From contig CM022298.1 of the NCBI GenBank assembly GCA_011799875.1, positions 191,168,423 to 191,232,422 on the forward strand: 64,000 nucleotides of DNA, read 5' to 3'. The translations under genes were made by a program, and so were the position numbers. The notes under the pieces are model-generated. The model searched no databases and had not been told where the DNA came from. It saw only the letters and a list, made by a program, of their open reading frames with translations. Shown here one piece after another: positions 9,421-20,468 of this stretch (within the stretch, counting starts at the first letter, position 1; the number at the start of each line of letters is the position of its first letter). Source of the DNA: Thinopyrum elongatum. Its lineage: Eukaryota; Streptophyta; Magnoliopsida; Poales; Poaceae.

Positions 9421-10024
9421 GGAAAGGCCAAGCAATAGATGGAAATATCTTCACTGCAGTGGATTCACTTGAGTGGATCGTCATACTAAGCTCCCAAAGA
9501 AAAATGAATATCCATCATCATCTTCTTCGACGAGACCAGTCACTGACTCCCAAGCCAAAGCTACCATTGAATCCAATATGAAGAAAATCTCTCAGCCGAA
9601 CAGGGTATTCACTGACATGAGAATGCATTCTGAAGATGATACTTCCGATTCAGATTCGGATGATGAAGAGCTTCAAAGAAGGATAGGAAGGAGCAATGCC
9701 TTCATTGCATATGAATCATCAGACAAATCTCTCAAATCAGATGCCGAAGATGATGATTCAAGCAATGATGAACCTATCACTTTCTGTCTCATGGCAAAAT
9801 CATCAAAGGATCAGGTATCCGTAAAACACCAGAGATCCATGAATGAATATTCACCTGAATATATTTCCTATGCCAAGCTGGTCAAGATTGCTAAGTCTCA
9901 ACACGATGAACTTGAAATGCTTGAGAGAAATCTCAGGAAAACCGAAGGATTACTGGTTGAAGAGATGGAGAAGAATCAAAAGTTGATCGAAGAGCAAGTT
10001 GCTTTTTCATCAACTATTGATGAT
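9421..10024 (+). pseudogene. Element I gag, N-terminal part
   Basis: The frame is open from about 9473 to the element B junction (earlier codons include stops). It is hydrophilic with acidic runs (SEDDTSDSDSDDEE, KSDAEDDDSSNDE), then NEYSPEYISYAKLVKIA and a coiled-coil-like segment (EMLERNLRKTEGLLVEEMEK). This organisation matches the spacer and coiled coil of SIRE-type copia gag. Translation continues across the element B insertion: the codons before the ATGAT duplication join ACT ATT GAT GAT to CTT ACC AAT at 31323. Confidence 0.72.
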
Positions 10025-10498
10025 TGAGGAAGTCCTGGATTAAGGGGTCCTCGGGCTGCCATCCTGTTATGTTTGGGCCGGATTGATAGGCTATTATGGG
10101 GCCCAAGCTGGAGTGCGGATCCATGACCGGATAGGGAATTTTCGGAGCCGTGGTGTGCCCTCCAAGCCAAGATTAGGCAGGATCTTCCTTTCTTTGTAAC
10201 CGATCATGTATAACCCGAACCCTACCGGTGCCTATATAAATCGGAGGGTTTTAGTCTTTAGGGCTAGAGCTACATTCATCACCTCATCACCTTAGGGTTC
10301 AGCTCGTTTGATCTCGAGGTAGATCTACTCTGTGACCATACCATACATCAAATACAATCAAGCAGGACGTAGGGTTTTACCTCTTCGAGAGGGCCCAAAC
10401 CTGGGTAAATACCGTGTTCATCGTCCCTTGTTCCCCATCGATCCTAGATCCATAGCTCGGGACCCCCTACCCGAGATTCTCCGGTTTTGACACCGATA
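10025..10498 (+). repeat. 5' LTR of element B
   Basis: The LTR begins tgaggaagtcctggatt and ends ggttttgacaccgata (474 bp). A TATA box (tatataaa) lies at 10233-10240, and the module gcaggacgtagggttttac...cctgggtaaat lies at 10363-10410. It is preceded by the ATGAT duplication and followed by the primer-binding site. Confidence 0.93.
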
Positions 10499-10517
10499 TT
10501 GGTGCTTTCATTGAGAG
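10499..10517 (+). promoter_or_regulatory. Primer-binding site of element B
   Basis: The sequence ttggtgctttcattgagag directly follows the 5' LTR, the place where a tRNA 3' end (CCA pairing with TGG) primes minus-strand synthesis. I have not assigned the tRNA. Confidence 0.7.
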
Positions 10518-10545
10518 TTCCGCTGTTGGGTCGCCAAAAGGATCA

Positions 10546-13311
10546 ATGGCTCGCCTAATCATCGGAGAAGGCGCTAGCTCCGGGGACCTCTTTGTTCCCG
10601 GCCAACTCTTTGCGGTCGGCAGCATCGTGCTACACGCCATCCCAGCTGGTCATCTAGATCAGATCAATAGCTTCGCGCCAGAGCACCGAATTCGATTCGG
10701 CAATCTGGAGTACGTTGCGGACATTCGCGGCGATCTGGCTTTCGTCGGATTCACTACGCCTGCTCCAGAACCCTTCCTCGATCCAATCTACGTATCGGCC
10801 CCCATCCTACGGCCAACCTTGAGCTCGGACGTCTCCGCCTTGAACAGAGGCTAGGAATCCCTATCGACCGTGCCCGCAATATCCGCCAGAGACTCGTCTT
10901 CAGGCCACAATGCGGAAGCAAGGTTCGGACGCCGAGAGTCACTTTCGGTCAAACTCTCTCCTTGCAACATGCCTACGGCCTTGAGCCCCAGCGACTGGTC
11001 GACGTTCAATGGCCAGGGGATACCCCTAGCCGAACTCCCCCTCGACAACTCAGCTTCGAGCACCAACACGGAAGCAACATCCGAAGACCAGATCTTGTCC
11101 TCGATTTCCTATGACTATCCGGCCCCGGGCCTCAAGGTTAACTCGGCCCTCGAAGACCAGGATCCGGTTCCGGCCCCGATCATTCCTTGCCCCACCACAT
11201 CGGAAGCCATCCCTCTGCGACCGCCGCACACCAGTCCGATGACCCTCACTTTAATAAGCGAGATGTTGGACCGAATCCAGATGATGGCTATCCGGGAGGA
11301 TCCGCCCTCGGCTTGCGTTCAACAGCCCTTTGAGACGTGCTTCGGGGAATTTTGCGTCCCACCCACCACCCACCTCGTAGCCACGGTCGAGGACTTAACC
11401 GACATGTTGGACTACACTTCGAAAAATGCCTATTCCATGGACGAGGACAGCGGAGCCACCGTCAACACCGACGCCGCGCCTCCCGTCACCGGCCGCTGGA
11501 TGGCCACATCCACTTACGACATTTACATGGTGGACACTCCAAAAGACAACGACAACCCCGGCGATGGGCCGCTCAGGCGCCTCAGACAACGCTGTCGCTC
11601 CAAGGAACGCTGAAGCCATGCAAGCAACACGAATACCACAGAGAACGACACTCTAGATAACATGAACAACCTCGAGGACCACGGCGCTGAGGAGCAACCT
11701 CAAGCCGATCACGAGGAGGAAGACCCACTCAACCTAGAGGACCTCAGTGATTCTGAAGACATCAACTATCTCCCCCCTCCGAAGAGGAGGTTAGCTTAGG
11801 CGAAGAGGATTTCATCGTCTCTGAAGACCCGCTGGATCAAGAGCGGTTCAAACGCAGCTCATTGCCACTGCGCGTAGCCTGAAGAAACAACAACAGAGAC
11901 TAAAGGCCGAGCAAGACACCCTCAATGATAGATGGACTAAAGTCCTAGCTACCGAAGAAGGGTACAGCTACGAGGGGCAGACCAAAAGTTACCCAATGTG
12001 AAAGCTTCTGCCGTAATTTGACGATGAGGTCATAGAGCCAGCACCTACACGACACACTCAGATGGACCAGCCGGACGACCCTCCTCGAGGACGGGATAGG
12101 CCGGCCGATAAAACCGAACAGCCTCTCGCTCCACCTCGCCGTCCAGGCAAGGAGCCAGTTCGGCTCGCCTATGAGTATGACCTACGACGCGACCTAGATG
12201 CTCGCACAGGTCTGACAAGATCCATCAATTGACCCAAAGACAACTCTCCTGCTCGACAGGACAGTTATCAAGCTTGGCTAGACCGAAACGACAGAGCTCA
12301 GGAACAATAGCGAGCCCAAATGATAGATGGTCTCCTGTGCGATGTAGCCCGAGTCAGGGGTGCCGCTCACCCGCTGTGCTTCGCAGATAGAGTGATGCAG
12401 CACCAATTCCCGGAGGGCTTCAAGCCCGTAAATATCGAGCCCTACAATGGGACGACGGATCCGGCCATATGGATAGAAGACTTCCTACTACACATCCACA
12501 TGGCACGAGGCGATGACCTTCATGCCATCAAAGACCTACCATTGAAGCTCAAAGGTCCGGCTCGACACTGGCTAGACAGCCTCCCTGAAGACTCCATAGC
12601 ATGTTGGGAGGAGCTGGAGGACGCTTTTCGAGCCAAATTTCAGGGTACTTATGTCCGGCATCTGGATGCCGATGACCTGAACCACGTAATCCAGCAGCCC
12701 GGCGAGTCAGCCCGACAATTCTGGAACCGGTTTTGACCAAGAAGAACCAAATCATCGACTGTCCGGACGCCGAAGCCATAGCCGCCTTCAGGCACAGCAT
12801 TCGAGATGAATGGCTAACAAGGCAGCTCGGCCAAGACAAGCCGAAGACAATGGCAGCGCTTACCTCCCTCATGACCCGTTTCTGTGCCGGGGAGGATAGT
12901 TGGTTGGCTCATAGAAGCACCAACCCAAAAGCCCCCGGCACCTCCGAACTCCGGGACGGGAATGGAAAGCCACAACACAACAAGAACAAGCATCGCCACA
13001 ATGACGGTGAAACCAACGAGATGACAGTAAATGCCGGATTCCGTAATCCGGAGACCGGGTCATGGAAAAAGCCTTCTAAAGGCAATCAGGATGGACCAAC
13101 TAAATTGGATGCAATCCTGGACAAGCCCTGCCATATTCATGGCACCGCCGAAAAGCCCGCTAACCACACCAACCGCAATTGTTGGGTGATAAAGCAAACC
13201 GGCAAGCTCACAACCGAAGACTCAGGCAAAAGCCCATGAAGCGAGGACGACGATGAGCCACGTAGGCCGAATAGTGGAGGCCAAAAACCCTTCCCTTCTG
13301 AGGTCAAGACG
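10546..13311 (+). pseudogene. Gag of element B
   Basis: Gag is the particle-forming protein of gypsy elements. It starts at ATG 10546 (MARLIIGEGASSGDLF) after a 48-bp leader. An in-frame TAG occurs at 10852; the same frame then runs 10870-11613 with Pro/Ser/Thr-rich sequence. The stretch 11614-12319 is degenerate. The gag core (12320-12736) has YNGTTDPAIWIEDFLLHI, LKLKGPARHWLDSLPE, and IACWEELEDAFRAKF, the PF03732 pattern. It continues in another frame (12733-13239) with a Cys/His segment CHIHG...NHTNRNCWVIK, a zinc-knuckle relic. At least one frameshift and several stops show decay. Confidence 0.85.
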
Positions 13312-14034
13312 GTGAATATGATCTATGCCACCCACATACCAAGGAAAGAGAGGAAGCGCGCGCTGTGGGATGTGTACGCCGTCGAGCCCGTAGCGCCGAA
13401 GTTCAACCCGTGGTCAGCTTGCCCGATCACCTTTGACTGCAGGGACCATCCAACCAGTATTCGTCACGGAGGATCGGCGGCCCTGGTACTTGACCCCATT
13501 ATCGATGGGTACCACCTCATGAGAGTTCTAATGGACGGAGGCAGTAGCCTCAATCTTATTTACGCAGACACAGTGAGGAAAATGGGGATCAATCCATCAA
13601 GGATCAAGCGCAGCCACACCATCTTCAAGGGGGTTATTCCGGGTGTAGAGGCCCGATGCTCAGGCACGGTAACGCTGGAAGTAGTATTTGGCTCGCCGGA
13701 CAACTTCCGATCTGAAGACTTGATCTTCGACATCGCCCCATTCCGCAGTGGCTATCATGACCTCCTCGGCCGAACGGCGTTTGCCAAGTTCAACGTTGTC
13801 CCACACTACGCATACCTCAAGCTAAAAATGCCTGGGCCTGCAGGCGTCATAACGATAAACAGCAACACAAAACGCTCACTCCGGACTGAGGAGCACACTG
13901 TGGCACTGACAGCCGAAGACCAGTCCGTCTCCAATAGGCCAAGATATCAGCCCACCATAAAGGCAAAAGATACACTTAAACGGGCTCGAGCCCGATCCCC
14001 GTCATGGGAACCCGCCTGCGTTCGTCGCAAATAG
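13312..14034 (+). pseudogene. Retropepsin-like protease domain of element B
   Basis: This is an aspartic protease that would process the polyprotein. Key words are FDCRDHPTSIRHGGSAALV, the active-site line VLMDGGSSLNLIY (DGGS), RSGYHDLLGRTAFAKF and HYAYLKLKMPGPAGVI. The order and spacing match the protease region of the C and G polyproteins. Downstream, where reverse transcriptase should start, the frame ends at a stop (14032-14034) and no polymerase follows. Open throughout, it is the best preserved coding part of B's sense strand. Confidence 0.82.
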
Positions 14035-14076
14035 ATATACGCTCCCCACGGTACGCCCGCCTTCCCCACACGTTAC

Positions 14077-14289
14077 ATGCCTCGTCAGCTCAACTTCGCG
14101 CTAAAGATACCATGGGCGGCCGTGGGGGCCTGTAACACCATGTGTTCGGCTCAACCGAACTATTATATCACCACGCCCTTGGACGAAAACGGGCAGGACT
14201 CCGGACTCGCTCAACATCAAGCTACAATGGCAGGATTACATCTCAAGGTCCCTTTTGAAGGCACCCCTCACCAACGCATGGCGTTTTAA
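14077..14289 (+). other. Short unknown ORF where pol should be
   Basis: This 70-residue frame (MPRQLNFALKIPWAAVGA... ending PFEGTPHQRMAF) lies 42 bp after the protease stop. I recognise no domain. It may be a relic of sequence that replaced pol, or a chance frame. Confidence 0.3.
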
Positions 14290-15320
14290 ATGGATGTCCA
14301 ATTTGTTCCCCTCCACCTCGTAGAAGGAACGGCGCAGACATGCAGCAGGCACAGTTGAGGCTTCGACCCACATATCAAGGCCCTGTGTAAACCTTCCTCT
14401 GTAAAATTTTCTTTTCTTCATTATTATAAACACCTCAGCAGTTGGAATTGTACGGATAGACGTCCAGAGCTTATGTAAAATAAAAACATCTTTTACGGTG
14501 TTCGGGCATCTGCATTATTAGGCCTCTCTCTCTCTCTCTCTCTTTCCTTTTATTTTTTCCGCTCTTCGAACAGCTGGGTATACACATCTCGTGTAGTAAA
14601 CCGGTTACTTGACCGAAGGCCTGATTTTTCCCATCAGCTCCACATACTAAGTCCAACACCACCTCGCGTCGAGTGTTCGGCGTCTCAGATATTGCACTAT
14701 ATGCATTAGTTCCGAACTATGTCTTGGGTTAATAGTTGGGTTGCCCGGCTCCTGTGCTTGCCCTCTTACGTTCCGCATGTTCGGCTAAGAAGGTAAAGGG
14801 AGAACCCCTGCGATTTTGCTTCTGGCTAGTCCAGTCAAGCGCCTCAGGGGAGAAAGCCGAAAACTGACCGTCATAGTAAGCGAGAACTGGTCAGCGATCC
14901 GACGACAAGTGTTAAACTAAGAAATCGTTGGTGATTTATCCATGTCATACGAAGGGTTCGTCCTAGCACAAACCACTTGACTACAAAGGCATGCCTCGGC
15001 TCCCACGTACATCACCGAAACTTGGGGGCTAGTCACTAGCCCCCGCCGTCAAGCTCCTATGGCTAAGTGAAAGCGATAAAGCCGTATAGTCTGATTGCCT
15101 AGTCTCTCTCTCGCACTACCGCCTTCGGGCACCGAGACGTCAGCTAAGGGTAACAGTGTGGAGACGAAACACCCCTCGTAACATTTACTTGGGGGCTGAA
15201 GCCGATGACTGGTATCTTTCAGAATAACTAAACAGCCGCACAGGAGTCAAAATTAAAACAATAAATACAAAATGGGCCTCACAATAAAGCAACACGTTCG
15301 GGTGGCAACTGGACAAGAAA
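14290..15320. other. Non-coding stretch of element B between gag-protease and the antisense gene
   Basis: It includes a (TC)n microsatellite at about 14524-14543 and a run of codon-poor sequence with many 'cttgggggcta' and 'ggcttcg'-type words (15015-15200). It probably serves as the shared 3' untranslated region of the sense transcript and of the convergent antisense gene. No gene is seen. Confidence 0.6.
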
Positions 15321-18300
15321 TCATTCAATGATTACATCCTTCGAACACTGACCCTCTATGGCCTGAGCACCTTCCATAACTTGGGCGAAGTACATCTCGG
15401 GGCGGCGGTGCTCCTTTCCAGCCGGCGGAGGACCAGTGGCCATATCCAATGGCTTGATCCGCGGCCAATGCACCATAGTCTTTGCGAAGGACAGCCTCGC
15501 ACCCTCCAGGCACGCAGATCGCTTCACGTCATCGATCCGCGATAATGCTTCACGCAGCCTCTGCACCAAGCCAAAGTAGCTGTCCGAAATAGGCTCATCA
15601 GGCCATAGCTGGACACAAAGATCCTTCAATGCTGGCTCGGCCATCCGATGCAGCTCCATCAACTGCTTCATTTGGATGCTGAGGAGCCGAGGGTGTTCGG
15701 GCGCTTGGAACTGCGACCAGAAGAGCCGCCGTTCTGAATTCTCCTCCCGCGTCGCATAGTGCTCCGCCTCAGCAGCCGCACTCTTCGGAAGGTCGGCAAA
15801 AACACTTGCGGAGCACCAGACTCGCATCAGCAAGGTGAACCTATTACCTCCAAACACACTCTGCAGTAAGTACTTCTTACCATCCGCGATTTGCCCCACT
15901 TGGCGGAGCTCTTCCCGGACACCTCACACTTTGGTCCTCGCCTCCTGGAGCCCCTTCTCGACCTTGGACGGCTCAGAAGACCGCTCCTCCTATTCCTTCT
16001 CAAGGGCCTCAAACTTCTTGATGGCATCCTTGAGCTCCACCTGCACCTCGGCTACTCGAGCATCATGCTTCTCACCAGCAAGCTTGTCCTTCTCAAGCTC
16101 GGCCATCGCCTTCGCGGCGGCCGCTTTCTCTGCGGCCGCCTCGGCCTTAGCCTTCTCCAAAGCCGCCTTCAAGCCCTCTACCTCGGCGGCGGCAGCTGCA
16201 ACATTCACATAGGACATGATTAGCATAGAGTCCGGAAAGTAAATATCCGACAAAAAGGAATCACATATTTTAACAAGGGCTTACCTTGCGCCTCGTCAAG
16301 CCGCTTGTTGACAAGATCAAGCTCTCCATCAGAGCGTTTGAGCTTCTGATCCATCTCCTCTAGCGCTGCGGCATTAGCAGCCGCGGCCATGGAAGATGCC
16401 TAAGCATCAAAAAAGTTCACACTACTTTAAATATTGGCCTCGAGAAATTGGATCATCTGCAAGTTTCTTTGTACTTCTTACAGTGTCTCGGGGGATGGTA
16501 TACATACGACCTATTTAAGTAGTAGAACCAAGGGCTAAAACCACTTTATGGGAAAAGGGTATTACTTGACTTATCTCAAAGCCTGTTAGAAGGCCTTGGA
16601 CAACGTCGTTCAGTCTTGATTGGACGGACTAAACAACCTGTAAAACCGCACCCAGTAGGGTGCGGTGCCCGTCGACGATGACAGAGTTGTTCACCAACTC
16701 CTCCAGCACATCCGGCCAGCCCGCCGCTGCCTGGTTGGAGGTGTTCGGCGTGGACATCGGGCCCTCAACCCCTCCCTCTTTAAAGGGAGGGACCGGCACT
16801 GTCGAGTGCCTTGGGGGCTCAGGTGCGGACGACTGAGGGGGTCCGGGTGGTCCAGACTCCCCTCCCGTATTCGCCAGAAGGGTCTCACCCTCCTGATCCC
16901 TGGTGACCGAGGCATCTACCTCGGCCATGACAGCGTCGCCCTCCTCCCCTGTGTTCGGAGGGGGGAGGGGCCTTTCGAGACATCACTTCCCCGACCTCTT
17001 CGGGGATCAGGGGAGGTGCGGAGCGCGACATGAACCCGCTGTCCGCCAGTTCGGTGGGCGGGGACGTCCCCTTCGAAGTCTGCTCGGCGGGATGGCTGCG
17101 CGGTGGGCTGTGACGACACACGTTCAACTTCCAGGAGTAAGAGATTGTTAAAAATAAAGCAACTAAAAATGCCAAAGTACGCACCTGGCAGCTGGGGGCT
17201 TGACCCTAGGTTCCTTCTCCGGAACCTTTTCAGACACTTCAGACTCCTCGTCGGAGTCCGAGCTATCAGGCAGGATCACCATAGGCCGACACTGCGTCTT
17301 CAGGGCCTAAGGGGGTTGTACCTCCTCGGCGTCTTCGGACGCCGCCCTCTTCTTGGAGTGCGAGGAGGCGCTTTCCTCCTTGTTCTCGTCCCCGTCCTGA
17401 GCAAACGGGGCAGTAGCACCTCCAAATCGGGTGTCCGGATGAGCTCTTTGGCAGAGGCCTTCCGTGGCCTCCGGCACATCCTTCTTCTTCTTGCCCTTCT
17501 TGTTGGGCGCCTTGTAAGGCACCACAGTCAGCAGCTTTTCTTGCTGAGCCGATCGGGGCTTCTCGGGCAGTGGCGCCTCACTGTTGATCTTTTCGGCCTT
17601 TTTGAGCCAACCCTGCAAAAATCTATAAAGCAAGGTTTAGAACAAATTATGCACAATATGTTTATCCGAACACATATCAGGGGAAAGACCAATCACCTCC
17701 GTCGGGGGGGTCGCCGCATCAAGGCTGATGTCCTCCTCCTCGCCCGACACTCCTCTTGAGGCTAGAACATCAGACCCCACACCTTGTCATGGGTTGTGCC
17801 AAAGAGGAACTGCATGGTGGCTGGGTCTTTGGGCTTGTATGCCCACATCGGGTCGGCCCTTTGCTGGCAAGGCGGAGCCGGTGCTTGAGCAGTATCTGGC
17901 CATGTTGGTCAGCTTGGTGCCGGTCTCCATCATGTTGACGACGCATTTCTGCAGTAGCTTCACGTCCGCCGTGGACCCCCAGTCCGGACTCTTTGTAGTC
18001 CACGAGGCCAATCTCATCGGGGGTCCGGATCTGAATTCGGGAGCTGCCATCCAGGTAGCTTCCCTTGGTTCCCTGATGTAGAACCACTCTTTTTGCCACA
18101 CCTTGACAGTGTCAATGAACCTACCATCCGGCCACTGGACCCGTGTCAGCTTACTGATCATGGCCCCGCCGCAGTCTGCCTAGGCACCACAAACCACCTT
18201 GGGCTTGACATTGAACACCTTCAGCCATAGGCCGAAGTGCGGCTGGACTCGGAGGAGGGCCTCGCAGACGATAATGAAGGCTGAGATGTGGAGGAGGGAG

Positions 18301-18563
18301 TTGGGGGCTAGATCATGAAAATCTAGCCCATAGAAGAACATCAATCCCCTCATGAAGGGGTGTAGGGGAAATCCAAGCCCCCGGATGAAATGGGGGAGGA
18401 ATACAACCCTCTCACCCAGCTTGGGCGTGGGGATGAGCTGGCCCTTTTCAGGGGCCTAGTGAGCGATGTTGGCCGACAAGTAGCCGGCCCGCTTCAGCTC
18501 CAAGATGTCGTTGTTGGCGAAGACGGAGACATCCCATTTGCCGTTTGCACCGGATCTGGCCAT
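15321..18563 (-). pseudogene. Multi-exon antisense gene of element B, PF04195-like plus coiled coil
   Basis: From ATG 18563 the minus strand reads MARSGANGKWDVSVF...LKRAGYLSANIAH and continues with RVVFLPHFIRGLGFPLHPF, MFFYGLDFHDLAPNSLLHIS and PHFGLWLKVFNVKPKVV, a typical 'putative gypsy type transposon' domain. In-frame stops are TAG 18456, TAG 18180 and TGA 17787. Later exons with plausible GT/AG borders encode a Lys-rich linker (about 17610-17180), a Pro-rich piece (16928-16560), an Ala/Lys/Glu coiled coil (about 16400-15990, EGLKAALEKAKAEAAAEKA) and a C-terminal block (15899-15321, FWSQFQAPEHPRLLSIQMK). It is transcribed opposite to gag. Function unknown; now broken. Confidence 0.8.
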
Positions 18564-18682
18564 GGCTGGGGAGGGCAGGATGGGATTCACCGCGGAGCAG
18601 AAAGACAGGGCGCTGGAGCTCTGGAAGATTATGCAAGCAGCAGCAAAAGGTGTAAGAAGGCATAACTGTAGCAACCCCCCCT

Positions 18683-18689
18683 CTTTATA
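18683..18689 (-). promoter_or_regulatory. TATA box of the antisense gene in element B
   Basis: The minus strand reads CTATAAAGAGGGGGG about 120 bp upstream of the antisense ATG at 18563, a normal promoter-to-start distance. It lies between that gene and the 3' LTR. Activity is inferred from position only. Confidence 0.55.
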
Positions 18690-19130
18690 GGCCATGGGAG
18701 AGCCAAGGGTTCCTCTTTTCACGCCGTGGGCTTCTCCACTTCCCGATACTCTCGCGACGTTATGCGCGGGTGGGGAATCGAGATCATTGATCATATCCCC
18801 TAAAAAACGGGGCATGATCTCTGCCTTAATGGGACGTGCCAATAGGGGGGCGGCCTCAAGCCGTGCATCGAGAACAGTCAGGCCGCTCGGTATTATGACC
18901 AGTCGCGACCCTTCGTTAAAGAGGAAAAAGTTGTCAGACGAGGACACTATTCGCACTGGAACGGTCTTTTGCCTTCGGAGCTAAGTAAAATGGACGCTTC
19001 AGATTCCGAACACCACTTGATTCCGAGCACGTATAGGACACGATGGAGAACTCGCCTCGCAAGCCGAAGACCACGAGGTGTGCGGATGCTGGACACAAGC
19101 CCTGGCGTTGGAGGCAAGTTTGGGGGCTAC
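18690..19130. other. Antisense promoter region and pre-LTR segment of element B
   Basis: No gene is seen. The end (gcaagtttgggggctac just before 19131) is the likely polypurine tract preceding the 3' LTR. Confidence 0.6.
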
Positions 19131-19318
19131 TAAGGGAGTCCTGGATTAAGGGGTCCTCGGTTTGCCAGCCTGTTATGTTTGGGCCAGATTGATAGGCTAT
19201 TAAGGGCCCAAGCTGGAGTGTGGATCCATGACCGGATAGGGAATCTTCGGAGCCATGGTGTGCCCTCCAAGCCAAGATTAGGTAGGATCTTCCTTTCTTT
19301 GTAACCGATCATGTATAA
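19131..19318 (+). repeat. 3' LTR of element B, left part
   Basis: It begins taagggagtcctggatt (the first G of TGAGGG mutated to A) and matches the 5' LTR up to 'gatcatgtata'. Element C then interrupts it, with TATAA duplicated at 19314-19318 and 31028-31032. Confidence 0.93.
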
Positions 19319-19967
19319 TGTCGCGGGAAACCACGACCACCTATGGGGCCAAGGGGCCCCTTGCTGGTTCAGCAGGGGGGATGTCGTGTCGCACAAAGAG
19401 CAGAAGAACGTGGGGCAGCACAGCAGAGATCACAGAGGCAATTTTACCCAGGTTCGGGCCGCTGTGAGGCGTAAAACCCTACTCCTGCTTTGGTGGATTG
19501 ATGGTGGAAAAGTGGTGGTGGAGCGTAGTACACTTGCCTGGTAGGCTCGCCCTGGGGAGGCAGTGACTACGCACGCATGAGCGTGGGGGTGTTCAACCTT
19601 CCCAACCCTTGCTTCGGTTGCCTTGGGCCTCCTTTTATAGGTTAAGGGGTCACCAAAGTGGCAAAACAGTCATTATGCACTGATAACATAGCAAACAGTG
19701 CTATCGTACCTAATTCCGCAGGCTGACAGAGTGCACTAAATGCACCGTGTCGGTGTACTAGAATAGGGGTACCCTAGTACCCCGTACTTGTGCACGGGCA
19801 GTAGTAGCATCCCGCGGCCAGGCTTGCGGGAGGACAGCCAGAGAGAAGCTCAAGATTATTAAGCCATTCAAGAACAAAGTATACAAAGCAAGAGTTAAGG
19901 CCCCGGCAAGAGGAACTTGCCGGGAGGGACAGCTGAGGCCCAGCCTGAGGTTTGCTGTAGCAGAGTA

Positions 19968-20133
19968 CTTGCCGCGGCAAGGTACTTGCCCCGGCAAGTC
20001 ATTGGCTGCGGCAAGGTATTGGCTACGACAAGATAGCAGCTGCAGCAAGGTACTTGCCCCGGCAAGTTACCTTGCGCGGCAAGCTATTGGTTGCGGCAAG
20101 CTATCAAGTGCGGCAAGGTCTTGCCGCGGCAAG
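19968..20133. repeat. Cluster of palindromic 14-mers CTTGCC(C/G)CGGCAAG
   Basis: Copies lie at 19968-19981, 19985-19998, 20053-20066 and 20120-20133, with a 13-base variant at 20071-20083, interspersed with half-sites gcggcaag. Each is a near-perfect hairpin or protein-binding palindrome. They lie upstream of D's TATA box. Confidence 0.85.
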
Positions 20134-20460
20134 CGTTACTGTACCACTGTGCTACTGTGCTGCTGCTCCAGTGCCTCTGCCAGCGTGGCGCTCTGGGTCC
20201 TTCCAAGCGTGCGTGGCAGGGCACTGTGTAGACGGCGGTGCTCTGTAGCTAGCGGTGCAGGAGCAGGTGGAATAGGCTTTTCCCACCTCCAAGACGTCCA
20301 GATACATGTATCTGGACAGCTAAGGCATGGGCATTTAATGCCCTTGTCCCCTGCCGTCAGTGGTAGGTAGGACATGTCATCCTAGTAACAATGGCCTTAC
20401 TGTAGCAACTTTCCACCTCTACCTTTACTGTTTGCCACCTGTTGGTGACCCCTTTGTGCG

Positions 20461-20468
20461 TATAAAAG
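20461..20468 (+). promoter_or_regulatory. TATA box of solo LTR D
   Basis: The sequence tataaaagg lies 3' of the palindrome cluster, about 290 bp before the LTR end, as in a normal U3-R boundary. Confidence 0.65.

Noticed and set aside
11337..11660. Alternative frames over element B gag
   Set aside because: GC-rich shadows of the real frame; no conserved motifs.
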